The notes: a model not told the origin generated them from the letters alone. DNA of 64,000 nucleotides from Meghimatium bilineatum (GCA_034231615.1 CM067318.1:36923382-36987381); one strand, 5' to 3'. Shown: positions 9,641-21,297, counted from the stretch's first letter. Translations and numbers: made by a program.

Positions 9641-12166
9641 ACAAAGTTAAACAACAAAAAAACTAAATTTGTTGCATCAAAGTCAGCCCAGACAAACAAC
9701 AGGAGGTTCGAGAGAACCAGCAAAACATTAGACAAGGTGAACCTATACCTGAAGTCATGGAGGCACCAATCACAATGAGAGAACTGGAGCATGCAATATC
9801 CAAATTGAAAATGAAAAAGTCCCTTGGAGCTGATGGAGTGTCCAATGAAATGATTAGAAACCTGGGAAGTGCAGCAAGAGCAAAGCTACTGCAGATCTTT
9901 GACACAAGCTGGTCCACAGGTAATGTACCACAGGCGTGGAGAGAAGCAATAATGATGCCACTCCTCAAATCAGGAAAAGATGGCAACACAGTCTCCAACT
10001 ACAGGCCCATCAGCCTCACAAGCTGTCTATGTAAAACAATGGAACGCATTATCAATCTTGGGATGCAGTGGTACCTTGAAAGTGAAAACCTTCTGGTATC
10101 ACAGCAAGCAGGTTTCAGACAGTGCTACTCTACTGAAGATTAGGCAACCTACCTCTCCCAAGAGATTGAGGATGCCTTCCAAGAAAAGAAACTGGTACTA
10201 GCAGCATGGATAGACCTCAGGAAAGCATTTGATAAGGTCTGGAAAGAAGGGCTCCTAAAGAAATTGCGAAATTGCAGGGTTAGCTCAAGAATGTACAGAT
10301 GGGTAAAAGCATACCTTCATAATAGAAGAGCCAGGGTACAATTAGATGGTCGCAAGAGCAAGAAAGTTCTACTGCGTCATGGAGTCCCCCAGGGAGGAGT
10401 CCTGTCACCCACACTTTTCTTGGTTTACATCAATGACCTAGTTGCTGAACTACCACACGGGATCAGGGTGGCAATGTATGCTGACGACCTGGTGATCTGG
10501 TGCACGGAAGAACATGCAACAGTGGCCACTAAACAAATACAAAGAGCTATTGATGCCCTAACCTTATGGGCTAATAGATGGTGCGTCAGCATTAACACAG
10601 ATAAGTGCAGCACTACACTCTTTACCCTCTCACCAAAACAAAAAGCTGGTCATATCAAGATAGATGGAGAGCTCTTGAAAGAAGACAAACAACCCACATA
10701 CCTCGGAGTTACTTTTGATGATAAGCTGACATGGAAGCAGCACATAAACAAAGCAACAACAAAAGCCAGGAGGAAGCTGGCTATCCTGAGAAAACTAAGT
10801 GGAACCACATGGGGAGCCAGTGGAAATATACTCAGTAAAGTTTACCAGCAAGGCATAAGACCACACCTGGAATACGGTTCAGCTGCGTGGTGTCCTGCAT
10901 CACACACCACATTACAAGATCTAGATAAAGTGCAAAACCAGGCACTTAGAATAATGTTGGGAGCAATGAAATCAACACCCATAGCAGAGATGCAGAAAAT
11001 GGGAAGAATGCAAACACTTGGCGAACGCAGAGACACAAAAGTACTAATTCAAGCAGAAAAGTTTCAGTGTATGCCAAGTCATCCAATGAAGGAAAGATTT
11101 CAAAATCTAGCAATGGGACGACTGAAAAGGAGCAGCTTTATCCATCAAGCTAAACGACTCCGTAGACAACTTACAGACCTACCTGAAGTTGACAGCCCCT
11201 TAAGGTCTGTACCAGAGCAAACCCCGTGGAGTGAAAGCCATGGAATGCCAATATACATTCAGACCCATGTGAAAGGAATACTAAGCGAGGACGAACAGAA
11301 CAGTGTGCAGCGAATGACAGTCACCCTCAGTTTCCTGGATGAGGAATATCCACAAGATATATGGGTCAGAGTGTACACAGATGGGTCAGCACAGAATGCT
11401 GTGAGGAATGGAGGTGCAGGTGTATATATAGAATATCCACACAAGCCTAGAGATACAATCAGAACACCGACAGGAAAATTCTGCAATAATTATGATGCAG
11501 AAATCCAGGCAATTAGTGTGGCAGCTAAAAAACTGCTGAGCTCCAACTCTGACCTACAGCCTGTGGTATTCCTGACAGATGCAAGGTCAGTGCTTCAAGC
11601 TCTCCAGTCTGGAAAACTAACAGACTTAAAAAAACTACTTAGCGAATTGTCTTACCAGTATAGGGTAACCATGCAGTGGATACCCTCTCACTGTGGAATA
11701 CCAGGAAATGAAAAAGCAGACCAACTGGCTAAGGATGGTGCTGCCGAAGACCAACCAGATATACCAATCACCTACCATCAGAAAAAACAAATGATAAAGT
11801 CAATAAGAAAGCCACAAACACCAACACAAGATGACTATCACAATATGAACAGATCAGAACAAGTTATAATTCTACGTCTCAGAACAGGACACAACCGACT
11901 CCGCAGTCACATGTATACAAAATTCAAGATTGGCAACACGGCCATGTGTACATGTGGACAGGCAGCACAGAGTGCCAAACATATACTTCAAGAGTGTTCT
12001 GAGCATGAAACGCTGAGGCAGACATATTGGCCAGAGGAAACAACACTGGAATCAAAGCTCTATGGGACACTGTATGAACTACAAAAGACAGTGAGTTTTA
12101 TTAAGGAGACAGAATTACAGATATAGACATGTTTCAAGTGAACGAAAGAAGAAGAAGAAGAAGAAC
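9641..12166 (+). mobile_element. I-group non-LTR retrotransposon, 5'-truncated
   Basis: A LINE copy inserted in a pogo-like transposase. It starts within the ORF2 region between endonuclease and reverse transcriptase, and ends with gaacgaaagaagaagaagaag, a (GAA)n tail at about 12140-12166. A 7-bp direct repeat, ttgttta, sits at 9634-9640 and 12167-12173 and may be a short target duplication. The 5' truncation is typical of target-primed reverse transcription. Confidence 0.88.
9667..12126 (+). pseudogene. LINE ORF2: reverse transcriptase, RNase H, zinc knuckle
   Basis: One frame is open from 9667 to the stop at 12124-12126, apart from a single TAG at 10141-10143 (GAA GAT TAG GCA) between STED and ATYLSQEI; a Gln codon is the likely ancestor. 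Reverse transcriptase blocks: ADGVSNEMIRN, NYRPISLTSCLCKTMERII, AAWIDLRKAFDKVW, HGVPQGGVLSPTLF and the catalytic YADDLVIW (about 10477-10500), then thumb (PTYLGVTFDDKLTWKQHI, KVQNQALRIMLGAMKS). An RNase H domain follows with its acidic set: VYTDGSAQN, YDAEIQAI, FLTDARSVLQAL, and WIPSHCGIPGNEKADQLAKD. The C-terminal CTCGQAAQSAKHILQEC is a CCHC-type knuckle. RNase H plus this knuckle places it in the I/Jockey group. One stop in about 820 codons means a fairly recent copy. The segment after 10264 alone is 620 codons. Confidence 0.92.
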
Positions 12167-12735
12167 TTGTTTAGGTCACATGACAAATGAGGTACATTTA
12201 TTCTCCCCCTGATCCCCACATGAAAGATTGGTTGGACAGAAGTCACACCCTGGAATGGGTGGATAAAGTGTGGAGGCAGAGGATAGAGGCCATAAAGAAA
12301 AACCATCCATGCTAGTTTGGGACTCATTCCAGGCACATCGAACTGAAAAATTGGGAAAATGGATCTATGAGATGGGACTATATGTATGTAATTCCTGGGA
12401 GACTTATCTCCCTTGTCCAGCCACTAGATGTCTCCCTAAATGTAACCATTTTAGGACAGACTTTGAGAAAAATGGAATTAATACTGTCATCCGATTTAGC
12501 TGTGACAAAGGGTGGTAACGTAAAAAAATATGACATCATTACAATCGCTAAGTGGGTCAAAGAACCATGGTCAGATATTCTGTCTGAAATGAGTGTCAGA
12601 TCTTTCAAAAAGTGCTCCATCAGTAATGCAATGGATGGATGTGAGGACGAAACTGTCTTTGAGCATGATGCTGATAATGTACTGGTAGACAGTGAGACGG
12701 TGACTGATGGCATGCACCTGGAATTTGGATGATTT
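12167..12735 (+). pseudogene. Pogo/Tigger-like transposase, C-terminal DDE part
   Basis: DDE_1-type transposase (CENP-B/Jerky/Tigger relatives). Frame changes are needed: DWLDRSHTLEWVDKVW, then PSMLVWDSFQAHRTEKL with the second catalytic Asp (VWD), then VIPGRLISLVQPLDVSLN with the third (QPLD), followed by KGGNVKKYDIITIAKWVKE and RSFKKCSISNAMDGCEDE. The motif order and spacing fit pogo-like enzymes. A stop within KKNHPC* and at least one frameshift make it dead. The missing middle and 5' part lie on the other side of the LINE at 9641-12166. Confidence 0.8.
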
Positions 12736-12905
12736 TTGCTGCTGGTATTTTTTTACTGTGGCCAGTAGGTCTATTTGACTATTCTGTAATTTTAAAAAGA
12801 ATTTGAGTGTGTTTGTATATAAACTAACACTCCCCCCCCCCCCCCCCACTTCAGTAGCGGAATTTAAAAAAAAATTCTCAGCTTATATTCGGAAATATAC
12901 GGTAC
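12736..12905 (+). mobile_element. 3' flank and likely right terminus of the pogo element
   Basis: Contains a C homopolymer (12832-12847) and, at about 12878-12903, cagcttatattcggaaatat followed by acggta, which looks like a terminal repeat. No left partner was found upstream of 9520. Confidence 0.4.
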
Positions 12906-13370
12906 TCCCATTTTGAAAATGAATTCTGAGATAATTCTAAACACATGTGAAACTCTGTTATGTCGCCTGTTTGTGAAACTCTGTTATGTCGCCTGTTCTA
13001 CAGCTCATATATCATCATGTTTTCAGATAATGTATCATCAGATGATCTCAGTTAATGTATTATGGCACATCATGTTGCCACTTGTTCTCAGCCAATCTGC
13101 TGGACAAGCCTTCGTGCCAGGATCAACACTCCCTCTAATTTCCTTCACTGGTGAGCAAATCTAAGTTGTTTGAGCAGTGAATATTTCCATGTGGGTATCT
13201 GCAACTAAAAAAATCTTTCATGAGTACTTTACGTGTGCGGTTGATACATTTCATGAGCGGTTTCTTTTAGTGACGTACGCGCTTTAGAGGAAACATTGGT
13301 CATGACATGTGTCTCACTGTAAAATTGAACTAATATACTGAAATAACAGCAATTGTAGTTTATAAGTGTG
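12906..13370. other. Unassigned; small tandem duplication
   Basis: A 24-26 bp unit gaaactctgttatgtcgcct is repeated twice (12950-12998). Nothing else recognised. Confidence 0.4.
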
Positions 13371-13849
13371 TCAATATATGGAAGTTATATCAAGTGTGGC
13401 TCATGTGCAAGTTATAGGCAGGTGGTGTTAACATTTCCAAGTTACAAGCGAGTATGTTACATTTGTAAGTTAGACTTATGTGTTATGTTTACAAGTTATA
13501 GGCAGGTGTGTTACATTTGCATGTTATTAGGCTGATGTGTTATGTTTACAAGTTATAGGCAGGTGTGTTACATGTTCAAGCTATGGATATGTGTTTCATG
13601 TGCAAGTTATAGACAGGTATGTTACATGTGCAGGTTATAGACATGTGTGTTACATGACAAGTTATAGGCAGGTTGGTTACATTTACCGCAGTACTGTTAC
13701 TTAAGTTATAGATGGGTGTATTACATGTACAGACTATAGTCAAGTGTGTTACATGTGCAAGTTATAGACAGGTGTGCTACATGTGTAGGTTATAATAGGT
13801 GTGTTACATGTCAAGTTATATGCGGTTCTGTTCCTTAAGTTATAGGCTT
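13371..13849 (+). repeat. Imperfect minisatellite, ~28 bp unit
   Basis: About 16 diverged units around gtgtgttacatgtgcaagtt plus ataggcag. The array continues past the SINE-B insertion and decays by about 14100. Confidence 0.85.
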
Positions 13850-13860
13850 GTATGTTGCAT

Positions 13861-14027
13861 TCCGCCGAAGACGGATGTGTCGGGCCATTGGCGCAAATAA
13901 AACGGCGACACAACGCATTTCCATTCTCTGGACTACATCCTGCTGGAAATCTAGTGCGGCCATTGTTCTGCTACAAGAGAGATCTGGCGGGAGTTTGAGA
14001 ATGAACGCTGAAGAAGAAGAAGAAGAA
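13861..14027 (+). repeat. SINE family B, near-intact, with target duplication
   Basis: Full B unit from tccgccgaagacggatgtgt through gcgcaaataaaacggc, cattctctggactacatcct, and gggagtttgagaatgaacgc to the (GAA)n tail. Flanked by the 11-bp duplication gtatgttgcat at 13850-13860 and 14028-14038. Confidence 0.92.
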
Positions 14028-14270
14028 GTATGTTGCATGTGCTGGTTATCAGTCAGTTGTTTATATGTAACAAAAGAGGTTTTCAGGAATATGTGAATCG
14101 TTATAAGTTATCAGGAATAAGTTATCGGACATGTGAGTATATTAGCAACAGCTTGTGTCACAAGGTAAAGTTATCAGGTACATCTTATATATGTGGAAGT
14201 TAACGTCAGCTGGTGTCACATGTGAAAGTTAGCGACAGCTGGTGTCACATGGGAAAGTTAGCGGACTTAG
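14028..14270 (+). repeat. Minisatellite remnants after the SINE
   Basis: Continuation of the 13371 array (tatgttgcatgtgctggtta), then a ~29-bp unit with gttagcgacagctggtgtca repeated about three times (14190-14265). Confidence 0.6.
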
Positions 14271-14449
14271 AGTTCGCAATCTTAAATAATAGTTTGAGAA
14301 ACACTACACAAATGGATCAAAAATTAGCAGTGATCTCTTCATTATTGTTCAGGTATAACATCCTTTTGCAGCAACTTGTAAATGTGTGTTGATATACACT
14401 GACAATGTGGAAACCAACTAACGAACAAGAGAAAAACTGACTGCTTCAT

Positions 14450-14815
14450 GAAATGAGATTTTTAAGGAAAGCAGCAAACACAAAAAAAGGAAAAGATCAT
14501 ATGAGGAATGAAAATATAATAAGAACTGTTGGAACATCTGTGATCAAATATATTGAAATAAATATATTGAAAAACAGAGACTGCAATGATTCAATCACTT
14601 AATTATACTGAACCCACATTGGCCAGCAGCAAGAGCATACAACATGAGAATGGAAATAAGAGGTAAAGGAAAACCAAGAAGAAGGTGGATAAAAGGAGTT
14701 ACCAACGTTCTGAAAAGTCACAATATTACTGCATATCAAGCGACTAAGCGTGCCATAGCCCAAAAATCGATCGTCATTCAATCCTGCAACAACTTAAAAT
14801 AAAAGCAGAGACACA
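14450..14815 (+). mobile_element. LINE C-terminal fragment
   Basis: Frame-shifted reading gives EMRFLRKAA near 14450, PHWPAARAYNMRMEI with KGKPRRRWIKGVTNVLKS (about 14615-14720), and ITAYQATKRA. This is the post-reverse-transcriptase tail common in RTE/CR1-type LINEs. The 3' end (attcaatcctgcaacaactt) recurs at 54735-54755. Confidence 0.65.
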
Positions 14816-15569
14816 ATAATACTGTCAAGCACAATTATAATCCACTATGTGTGAGATTAATAGTATTTCCTACAGCTACCACAAGTTGATGTTCTATAAA
14901 TGTATATGTCATGGCCAGTAATTAGTACCATTAGTTGTCCTATGTAGTAACTGCAGTTTTATATATAAATATGTACATATATAAGTCTAAACACTTTTAT
15001 AAAATATGAATGAATGGCGCATGTTTGATGTGAAATAAGGTGATCATTACTGTATATAATATTGCCATTAATCTACTATGTGAATTTCTCATTTGTCTCC
15101 TGACCTTATCAGGTCATCCCTCTCACTTAGCCCAGTCACTTCACTTCTCATTTGTCTCAAGCCATCCCTTTCCACTTCTCATTTATCTCAAAAACTTATC
15201 AAGCTAGCCCTCTCACTTCACCTCTGATTTTTTAAAGTACAACCATGCCAATTGTAGCATGGTCACTACAGTATAGGGTTTCGGTACTTTAATGTCATAA
15301 ACCTGTTCCCTCTCCGTTGAACTATCTAATCTTCTGAAATATTGTATCTAGGTTACGGTGATAGTTACTAACTTAACCATGTTATGTTTTATTTAAGCTG
15401 TTATGTTTGTTAATGTTTACTGATTTGTTGCCTGCATCTTCATCCATCATGATTTTGCTCACAATTTTTTCCTTGACATAATTAGACATTTGAAATAGAA
15501 TCTTGTAACTTATTTTGCTAGTGTTTTGCCGACTCTAAAAGGCGAATAAAGAATAGTGAAACATTTACC
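14816..15569. other. No gene; weak ~50-bp repeats
   Basis: AT-rich. At 15090-15230 the phrase acttctcatttgtctc recurs three times at irregular spacing with ccctctcactt. Otherwise nothing seen. Confidence 0.45.
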
Positions 15570-15770
15570 TGCCAGGCATGTTGTAAAAGGTGACTACGGA
15601 TATTTGGGAGATGGAGTTTGCTGTTCCATCCCACAGAGGGTCAAAGTAATTCATAAGCCATGCTGAAGTCGAATATGTCAGGCCAAAAGGTGCATCTAAT
15701 TGCACCTAAAACCATGACACAACACATTCTGTTCTCTGAACTACATTATGAATGCAGAAGAAGAAGAAAT
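15570..15770 (+). repeat. SINE family A copy, head-truncated
   Basis: Begins ctgccaggcatgttgtaaaa, then ccatgctgaagtcgaatatg, aaaccatgacacaacacatt, and ends gaatgcagaagaagaagaaa. Confidence 0.85.
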
Positions 15771-16225
15771 TATTTTTTTTAAATATTTCAATACTGTTAC
15801 AGTTTGTTTTATGTGGTTTTTCTGCCTCATATTCACCCTACAAATGACTCAAGCAAGTACTGTGACAATGTTCACAACTGATGTATCGGATGCCATTTTG
15901 AAACTTCCTACTCCACCCATATACTTTTTGGATTGCATGCATCACTATACTGGAACTTCATTCCCTTATGAATTTCTATGTAGGTGTTACTTGTTCACTG
16001 ATAACAAATGGATAACATAGCGCTGCTCTTTTTTTAGTGCATGTCAATACTTTAAACTACCATTATGACATCACATTTGTCTGCACCAAGATGGCACGTA
16101 CAGGACGTTCTTGATGTCCATAACAACAATAATGACAAGTTAAAAGACAAAGCCATGGTTGTTTTTAATGTATATCACACATTTAATGTTTTTATTTAAG
16201 GCACCCTATGCACTATCTTAGTACA
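15771..16225. other. Unassigned
   Basis: An open frame of 90 codons crosses here but starts in the SINE tail and has no recognisable domain. I do not call it a gene. Confidence 0.4.
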
Positions 16226-16229
16226 TAAT

Positions 16230-16670
16230 GTTCTGTCAACTTGATCTAAACTACTGTATTACCGGTACATAATTGTTCTGTCAACTTTATCTATACTATT
16301 ATAGTACATAGTTATGACAACTTGATCTACACTATTTAGCACATAGTATTGTCAGCAATCTACACTATTATAGTACATAGTTCTGTCAACTTGATCTACA
16401 CTATTATAGTACATAGTTCTGTCAACTTGATCTACACTATTAAAGTACATAGTTCTGTCAACTTGATCTACACTATTAAAGTACATAGTTCTGTCAACTT
16501 GATCTACACTATTAAAGTACATAGTTCTGTCAACTTGATCTACACTATTAAAGTACATAGTTCTGTCAACTTGATCTACACTATTAAAGTACATAGTTCT
16601 GTCAACTTGATCTACACTATTATGTTACATACCTTAGATCTGTCAACCTGATCTAAACTATGATAGTACA
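16230..16670. repeat. 36-bp minisatellite, about 12 copies
   Basis: Unit tagttctgtcaacttgatct plus acactattaaagtaca; inner copies are nearly identical, outer ones diverged. Since 36 is divisible by three, both strands carry repetitive open frames with no gene value. Confidence 0.95.
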
Positions 16671-16759
16671 TAATAGTCTCTCAATATTATCATAGTTAAT
16701 AATAAAAGTAAGACTTTGTAACACTCACTGGCATTTCTCTGTAACATAGTATCCAGCAA

Positions 16760-16922
16760 CCGCCAAAACGGATGTGTCAGGACATTGGCACAAATAAAAC
16801 AGTGACATAATGCATTTTCATTCTCTGAACTACATCCTTCTTGTAATCTAGTAGGACCATTGTCCAGCTACAAGAGAGAACCAGTGGGAGTTTGAGAATG
16901 AACTCTGAAGAAGACGAAGAGT
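16760..16922 (+). repeat. SINE family B copy
   Basis: ccgccaaaacggatgtgtca, ggcacaaataaaacagtgac, tctctgaactacatccttct, gggagtttgagaatgaactc, then gaagaagacgaag. Confidence 0.88.
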
Positions 16923-17021
16923 ATACAGCAAATGATATTATACATTTATCACAAACTAACTGATGGATTCATCTACAATCTAGTGTCAATATCTAATACA
17001 GGGACCTCTAGATTATGCAGA

Positions 17022-17180
17022 TATTCTTCTTCTTCCTCAGTATTAGTTCTCAACCTCTCGCTGGATCTCCTTTATAACAGCATAGATTTCCAGCAGGATG
17101 TAGTCCAGAGAATGTAAATGCATTGTGTCGCCGCTTTATTTGCGCCAATGACCCGACACATTTGTCTTCAGCGAGATGAT
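17022..17180 (-). repeat. SINE family B copy
   Basis: Reverse orientation: ttcttcttcctcagtattag at the tail side, tttccagcaggatgtagtcc, and gtcgccgctttatttgcgcc near the head. It lies 100 bp from the plus-strand B copy at 16760-16922, forming an inverted pair. Confidence 0.85.
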
Positions 17181-17584
17181 GCAGATATAGATTATCTGAT
17201 TCAGGTTTTAAATATAGCTCTTTACAGCATGTACTACTCTGCTTTTCTTTCTCAACTGCTCTTTAGTTTCCTCACCTAAAGAATTTCTTACCTGTAGAGG
17301 GTCATATGCCTTGTGCTCAAGAGGTTGTGACATCTTGTTTACAAGTGAATTTTTCGGAAGAATTCTGGTGGTTATTGCTTAAAACTATGGAGTTACGTGC
17401 TACTAGTGGTACTCTTTGCAGGCGACATGCTGCTGTGTTGAGAAGGGTTGAGTACATATGGGAAACCCATGTACAATGAAGTAAATACTCTATGCCTTGT
17501 GGGCCGCTTTTTCCTGTGGGATTGAATGTAGGTTTTCCAGATTTAAACAAAATACATTCAGTACCTATGCACTTAGCTAATTGG
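17181..17584. other. Unassigned
   Basis: Nothing recognised; a 77-codon minus-strand frame has no domain signal. Confidence 0.4.
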
Positions 17585-17835
17585 TAGTGTCATCATTGGA
17601 ACACATCGGCTTTGTGGCTGTGATACTGGAATAAGCAAATAAACCTGTAAAAATATAATGTATTGGTGCAAATACACTAATTGTCTACCAAAAGTACCAC
17701 TGTGTTAAGGAAACATCATTGGAACACTACACATCAGCTTTATGGCTATGGTACTGGAATAAGCAACTGAGCCTGTAAAAATACAATGTGCTGGTGCAAA
17801 TACACTAATTGTCTACCAAAAGTACCACTGTATTA
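17585..17835 (+). repeat. Direct duplication, ~120 bp unit
   Basis: Two head-to-tail copies containing catcattggaacac, gtactggaataagcaa, gtgcaaatacactaattgtc and taccaaaagtaccactgt. Confidence 0.85.
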
Positions 17836-17999
17836 ATAAATCTCCTCAAGTAGTGTCCATTTCATCTCCACTTCCTGTCATCTGTAGCTGTATTGATTGT
17901 TATCTTGTCTTCTATAAGTCTTATGTTTGCTATGATCTCTAGTCATTTAGTACAAAGTATGTGATACATGAGACTGAGACAAGTCTTGGTGTTTATTTG

Positions 18000-18140
18000 T
18001 TTCAATCCCCATGAATTATGATCAATACAGTTATAAAATTTGTTTGTGTAATGTGGAGATTTCTTCAAAGCTTTATTTCATACCCAGAAGACCCCCAAAT
18101 CTCATGGGTATGCAATGCTTTGTGAAGTAGCCTCCTACTT
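18000..18140 (+). repeat. Family C repeat copy
   Basis: tttcaatccccatgaattat, atttcttcaaagctttattt, catacccagaagacccccaa, then caatgctttgtgaagtagcc and tcctacttag. Confidence 0.65.
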
Positions 18141-18179
18141 AGGGTAAATACATAGTTATATACTTTAGAAGTGCTGTTG

Positions 18180-18300
18180 GGGTTTCCATAAGAGAAAAGC
18201 CTCTCTATATCTGCATGTCATCTTCTGAGGTTTACTGTTGTAAGATTGTTGATATAGGATATTGGTGAGACCTGCTGCATGCAGAACTCTTTTGTGTTGA
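18180..18300 (+). repeat. Family E repeat
   Basis: Shares ctgcatgtcatcttctgagg, tttactgttg and attggtgagacctgctgca with 59660-59755 (cgcatgtcatccactaaggt ... attggtgagacccacagatg). Only these two copies were found. Confidence 0.5.
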
Positions 18301-18486
18301 CTATGTTCAAATTGTAGAAATTCTAACATAAAATGTTAGTTTGTGAAAAGTAAAATGTGTTTCTGTTGAACTATACATGCATGTCTGTGTAATATGAACA
18401 ACATATATAATATTTATTTTGTCCACAAGTAAACTTTGTTTGAACACATGATTCTTTGTCTTTGATTTTTTTTCTGCATTACTAGC

Positions 18487-18690
18487 CACAGTAATCTAGT
18501 GACTAAGTCACTTGCCTGCCATCTAGATGATCAGAGTGTAGAGTTCACTCGAGGTTACAAAATTATGTTGTCCATTCATTCAGAAATGGGTAACAGGGCT
18601 CATGCTTTAGGAAGGATGAAAGAGCTAAGAGCTGAAGGCAACACTAGTCAGGTGGGGTTTCTGGTCATTCACTGGTTAGGAGCTGAGTAC
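18487..18690 (+). repeat. tRNA-derived SINE-like head
   Basis: tagtgactaagtcacttgcc resembles a tRNA A-box region, and gagttcactcgagg about 40 bp later sits where a B box would be. The same layout is seen reversed at 63680-63830. A fused 65-codon frame is incidental. Confidence 0.45.
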
Positions 18691-19069
18691 TTGTGATAAA
18701 ACTGTGCAGTAACACTGGTTAATTTTTCCTCTGCATCATTACCTCAATTAATTCAAAGCTGACCTTTTTTCACTGCTCGTTCATATCAGCAGAGCTTTCT
18801 GGAATGTGGTGGTTAAGTTTTCTCTCCTCATGAAGACACTTTTTCTCAAAATTAAGCTGAGAAATTTGCAGCTATTTTACAGTATTGTGTATTATTTTTC
18901 TGCAATCTATTGACACAATTGTTGAGTATTGATATTTATGTATATTTTCACATATGTCACGTATACTGTTGTCTTTCTCAAGTTATTTACATAGAGGTAT
19001 ATTCTAATTTTTGCCAGGCAATTTATTGTTCTGTCTATTTTTTCTTTCCAGTGTTCTTTATTTTTATCA
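18691..19069. other. Unassigned AT-rich DNA
   Basis: No repeat or gene recognised. Confidence 0.4.
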
Positions 19070-19245
19070 TCCATTCTCAAACTCCCACTGGATCTCTCTC
19101 TTGTAAACTTCCATTGGATCCTCCCACTGGATCTCTCTTATAGCAGGACAATTGTCCTACTAGATTTTCAGCAGAATGTAATCCAGAGAATGGAGACTTG
19201 ATTTATGCTGTTTTATTTGCGGAAATGGTCCAGCACATCCAACTT
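19070..19245 (-). repeat. SINE family B copy with internal duplication
   Basis: Reverse orientation; cccactggatctctct occurs twice (19085 and 19122) because of a short tandem duplication in the tail-proximal part. attttcagcagaatgtaatc and ttttatttgcggaaatggtc follow. Confidence 0.75.
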
Positions 19246-19282
19246 AGGCAGTCCACTATTCTTTGAATGATACTTCATCCAT

Positions 19283-19536
19283 GTGTTGGTATGCCCAAAA
19301 GGGGAGCCAAGAATAACAACACCGTGATCTTTCATGCATGTTGTAAGAAGCTATTACGCAGTTGCATTGGCTTTCCCATCCCATAGTGATCTAAAAGCCT
19401 TGCTGAAGTCAGATGTGTCAGGCTAAAAATACGCAGATGTCATAGTCAAGCTGTAAACCATGACACAACATATTTCATTATCTAGACTACACCATGAAAA
19501 TCAGCAAGAGTTTAAGAACAAATGCAGAAGAAGAAA
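19283..19536 (+). repeat. SINE family A copy, full length
   Basis: Head gcccaaaaggggagccaaga, then gcatgttgtaagaagctatt, tgctgaagtcagatgtgtca, ctgtaaaccatgacacaaca and the aatgcagaagaagaaatg tail. Confidence 0.88.
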
Positions 19537-20059
19537 TGATAGTCATTTCAAGGTCCTATACCTTCTTACATTTCTTTATTACAGAATGGTGTGTTTGGCT
19601 GTCTACTATTACTTGAGATAATCTATCATACTTCTTCATAATAACTCTAGTCTCCATCTTCTTCCCCGTTCTCCTATAAGAGAGATTCTCTGATATTAAT
19701 GTCTTCAATGAACTGTACTGTGGTCACCAGCCCCAAGTTTCTGCAGAATGTCTACAGGGGTATGTGTCCATGTCACCAACCCCAAAGCTCCTATACATGT
19801 GTTGAGTCAGTTGTGGCCTGTTCTCAATCTAAAAATGAATGCTCTTTTCTTCCAAGCTTATAGATGGTCATCTTTTTTTGGCTGCATTAGTGAATTGCAT
19901 TCTATGTCCATGACGTTTTTTATTTTGGAAATGATACTTGATGATGATGGCAGTGGCTTCCGGTTTTAGCTAGATCAGGCATTATTTTTATCTGATTTGT
20001 GAATGATCGGAAATCCATTAGAGAGCTACATCATTTGCTTGGTTATATTTGACATGACA
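19537..20059. other. Unassigned
   Basis: A 73-codon frame at 19748-19969 has no recognisable domain. No repeat recognised. Confidence 0.35.
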
Positions 20060-20165
20060 TTGGATGTGTCAAATATCGACACCTTGCTATAAACCACAAC
20101 ACAGCACATTTCATTCTCCAGACTACATCCTACTAATCTGCAGGAGTTTGAGAACCAAAGCATAA
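20060..20165 (+). repeat. SINE family A, 3' part
   Basis: ttggatgtgtcaaatatcg, caacacagcacatttcattc, ctgcaggagtttgagaacca. Head missing; tail replaced by cataaaagg. Confidence 0.7.
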
Positions 20166-21019
20166 AAGGAAGCTTGATTACTTAGTTAAGATAGGAGTGA
20201 TCTGAAGACGTTCAGATGGAATTTTGTTAGGTTGCAAATGCTTGCAAGGCAGATTTAGCATTGATGAGGATCACTATCTTGGCTTTCTAAAAGTGGCTTA
20301 GTTACAGCAGCAAAAGTGTTGCTTTCTTTGAGAGTTTCACATTGTGTCTTGAAATTTGTAGAATGAACACCAGTGGCTACTGATTTCTCGAGTTTGCTTC
20401 CATAAGGCAGTTCTATATAGATTCACCAAACACTGTTTTCTCACTGCCTCCTTTGCTGAACCACCTGTATATAATCTGATCCAGATTTATTGTGAATAAT
20501 CAGTATGAATCATTTCCAATTTTAATCATTCTAGTCACCATAATATTTAATCATTCATCACCATACTATTTAATCATTCTAGTTACCATAATATTTAATC
20601 ATTCTAGTCACCATACTATTTAATATTTTTGCACCTATGCTGTTGTTACCATGCAGGATGTCATAGGATTTATGATAAATTCTATGTCTACTTTCCAGTG
20701 AAATCTCCCATGTCAGACATAACCTTACAAGTTATGTTTATGATGGTGAGGATATATTTATGATCACACTAACATTGCTGTCAAGAAATCTTAAGTGATA
20801 AGAGATTATTTGATCAGATCAGATGATCATTGAGACAACAGAGACAGTTACGAACATGTAGAAGTTATGGAGTCGACATTACATCCTGCAGTAATGACAA
20901 GTTAGTTGCTGTGTAGTGCTCTTCTAAATATCACTCCTGCAGGGACTTACGGAGATATTTTTCCCAGTTTGTGCTGGAGTTGAAAGTAATGAGAGGGCTA
21001 ACAGACTGCACTGTGCCAG
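20166..21019. other. No gene; one small tandem array
   Basis: At 20520-20625 a ~27-bp unit taatcattctagtcaccata plus atattt recurs about four to five times. Otherwise nothing recognised. Confidence 0.5.
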
Positions 21020-21297
21020 TGTGTTGCCAGGTCTAAGAGGTAAGGGGGGGGGAAGAATAGCAACATGGTTTACCTTTCATGCATGTCGTTAGAAGCGACT
21101 AAGGAGGTTATGAGGTGGAATTGGCTGGCCCATCCCATTTAGGGTCAAAGTGACCCAAAGCTATGCTGAAGTCAGATGTGTCAGGTTGAAAGATGCATAT
21201 ATCACAGCAATGCTGTAAACCATGACACAATGAATTTCGTTCACCGGACTAAATCTGCCAATCTGCACGAGTTTGAGAATGAATGAAGAAGAAGACT
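21020..21297 (+). repeat. SINE family A copy, full length
   Basis: Head gtgttgccaggtctaagagg, gaatagcaacatggtttacc, catgcatgtcgttagaagcg, tgctgaagtcagatgtgtca, ctgtaaaccatgacacaatg, ctgcacgagtttgagaatga and a (GAA)n tail. Confidence 0.92.

Noticed and set aside
16349-16651. 100-codon and 80-codon repetitive open frames on both strands
   Set aside because: A 36-bp tandem unit is a multiple of three, so any stop-free phase stays open; no start context or domain.
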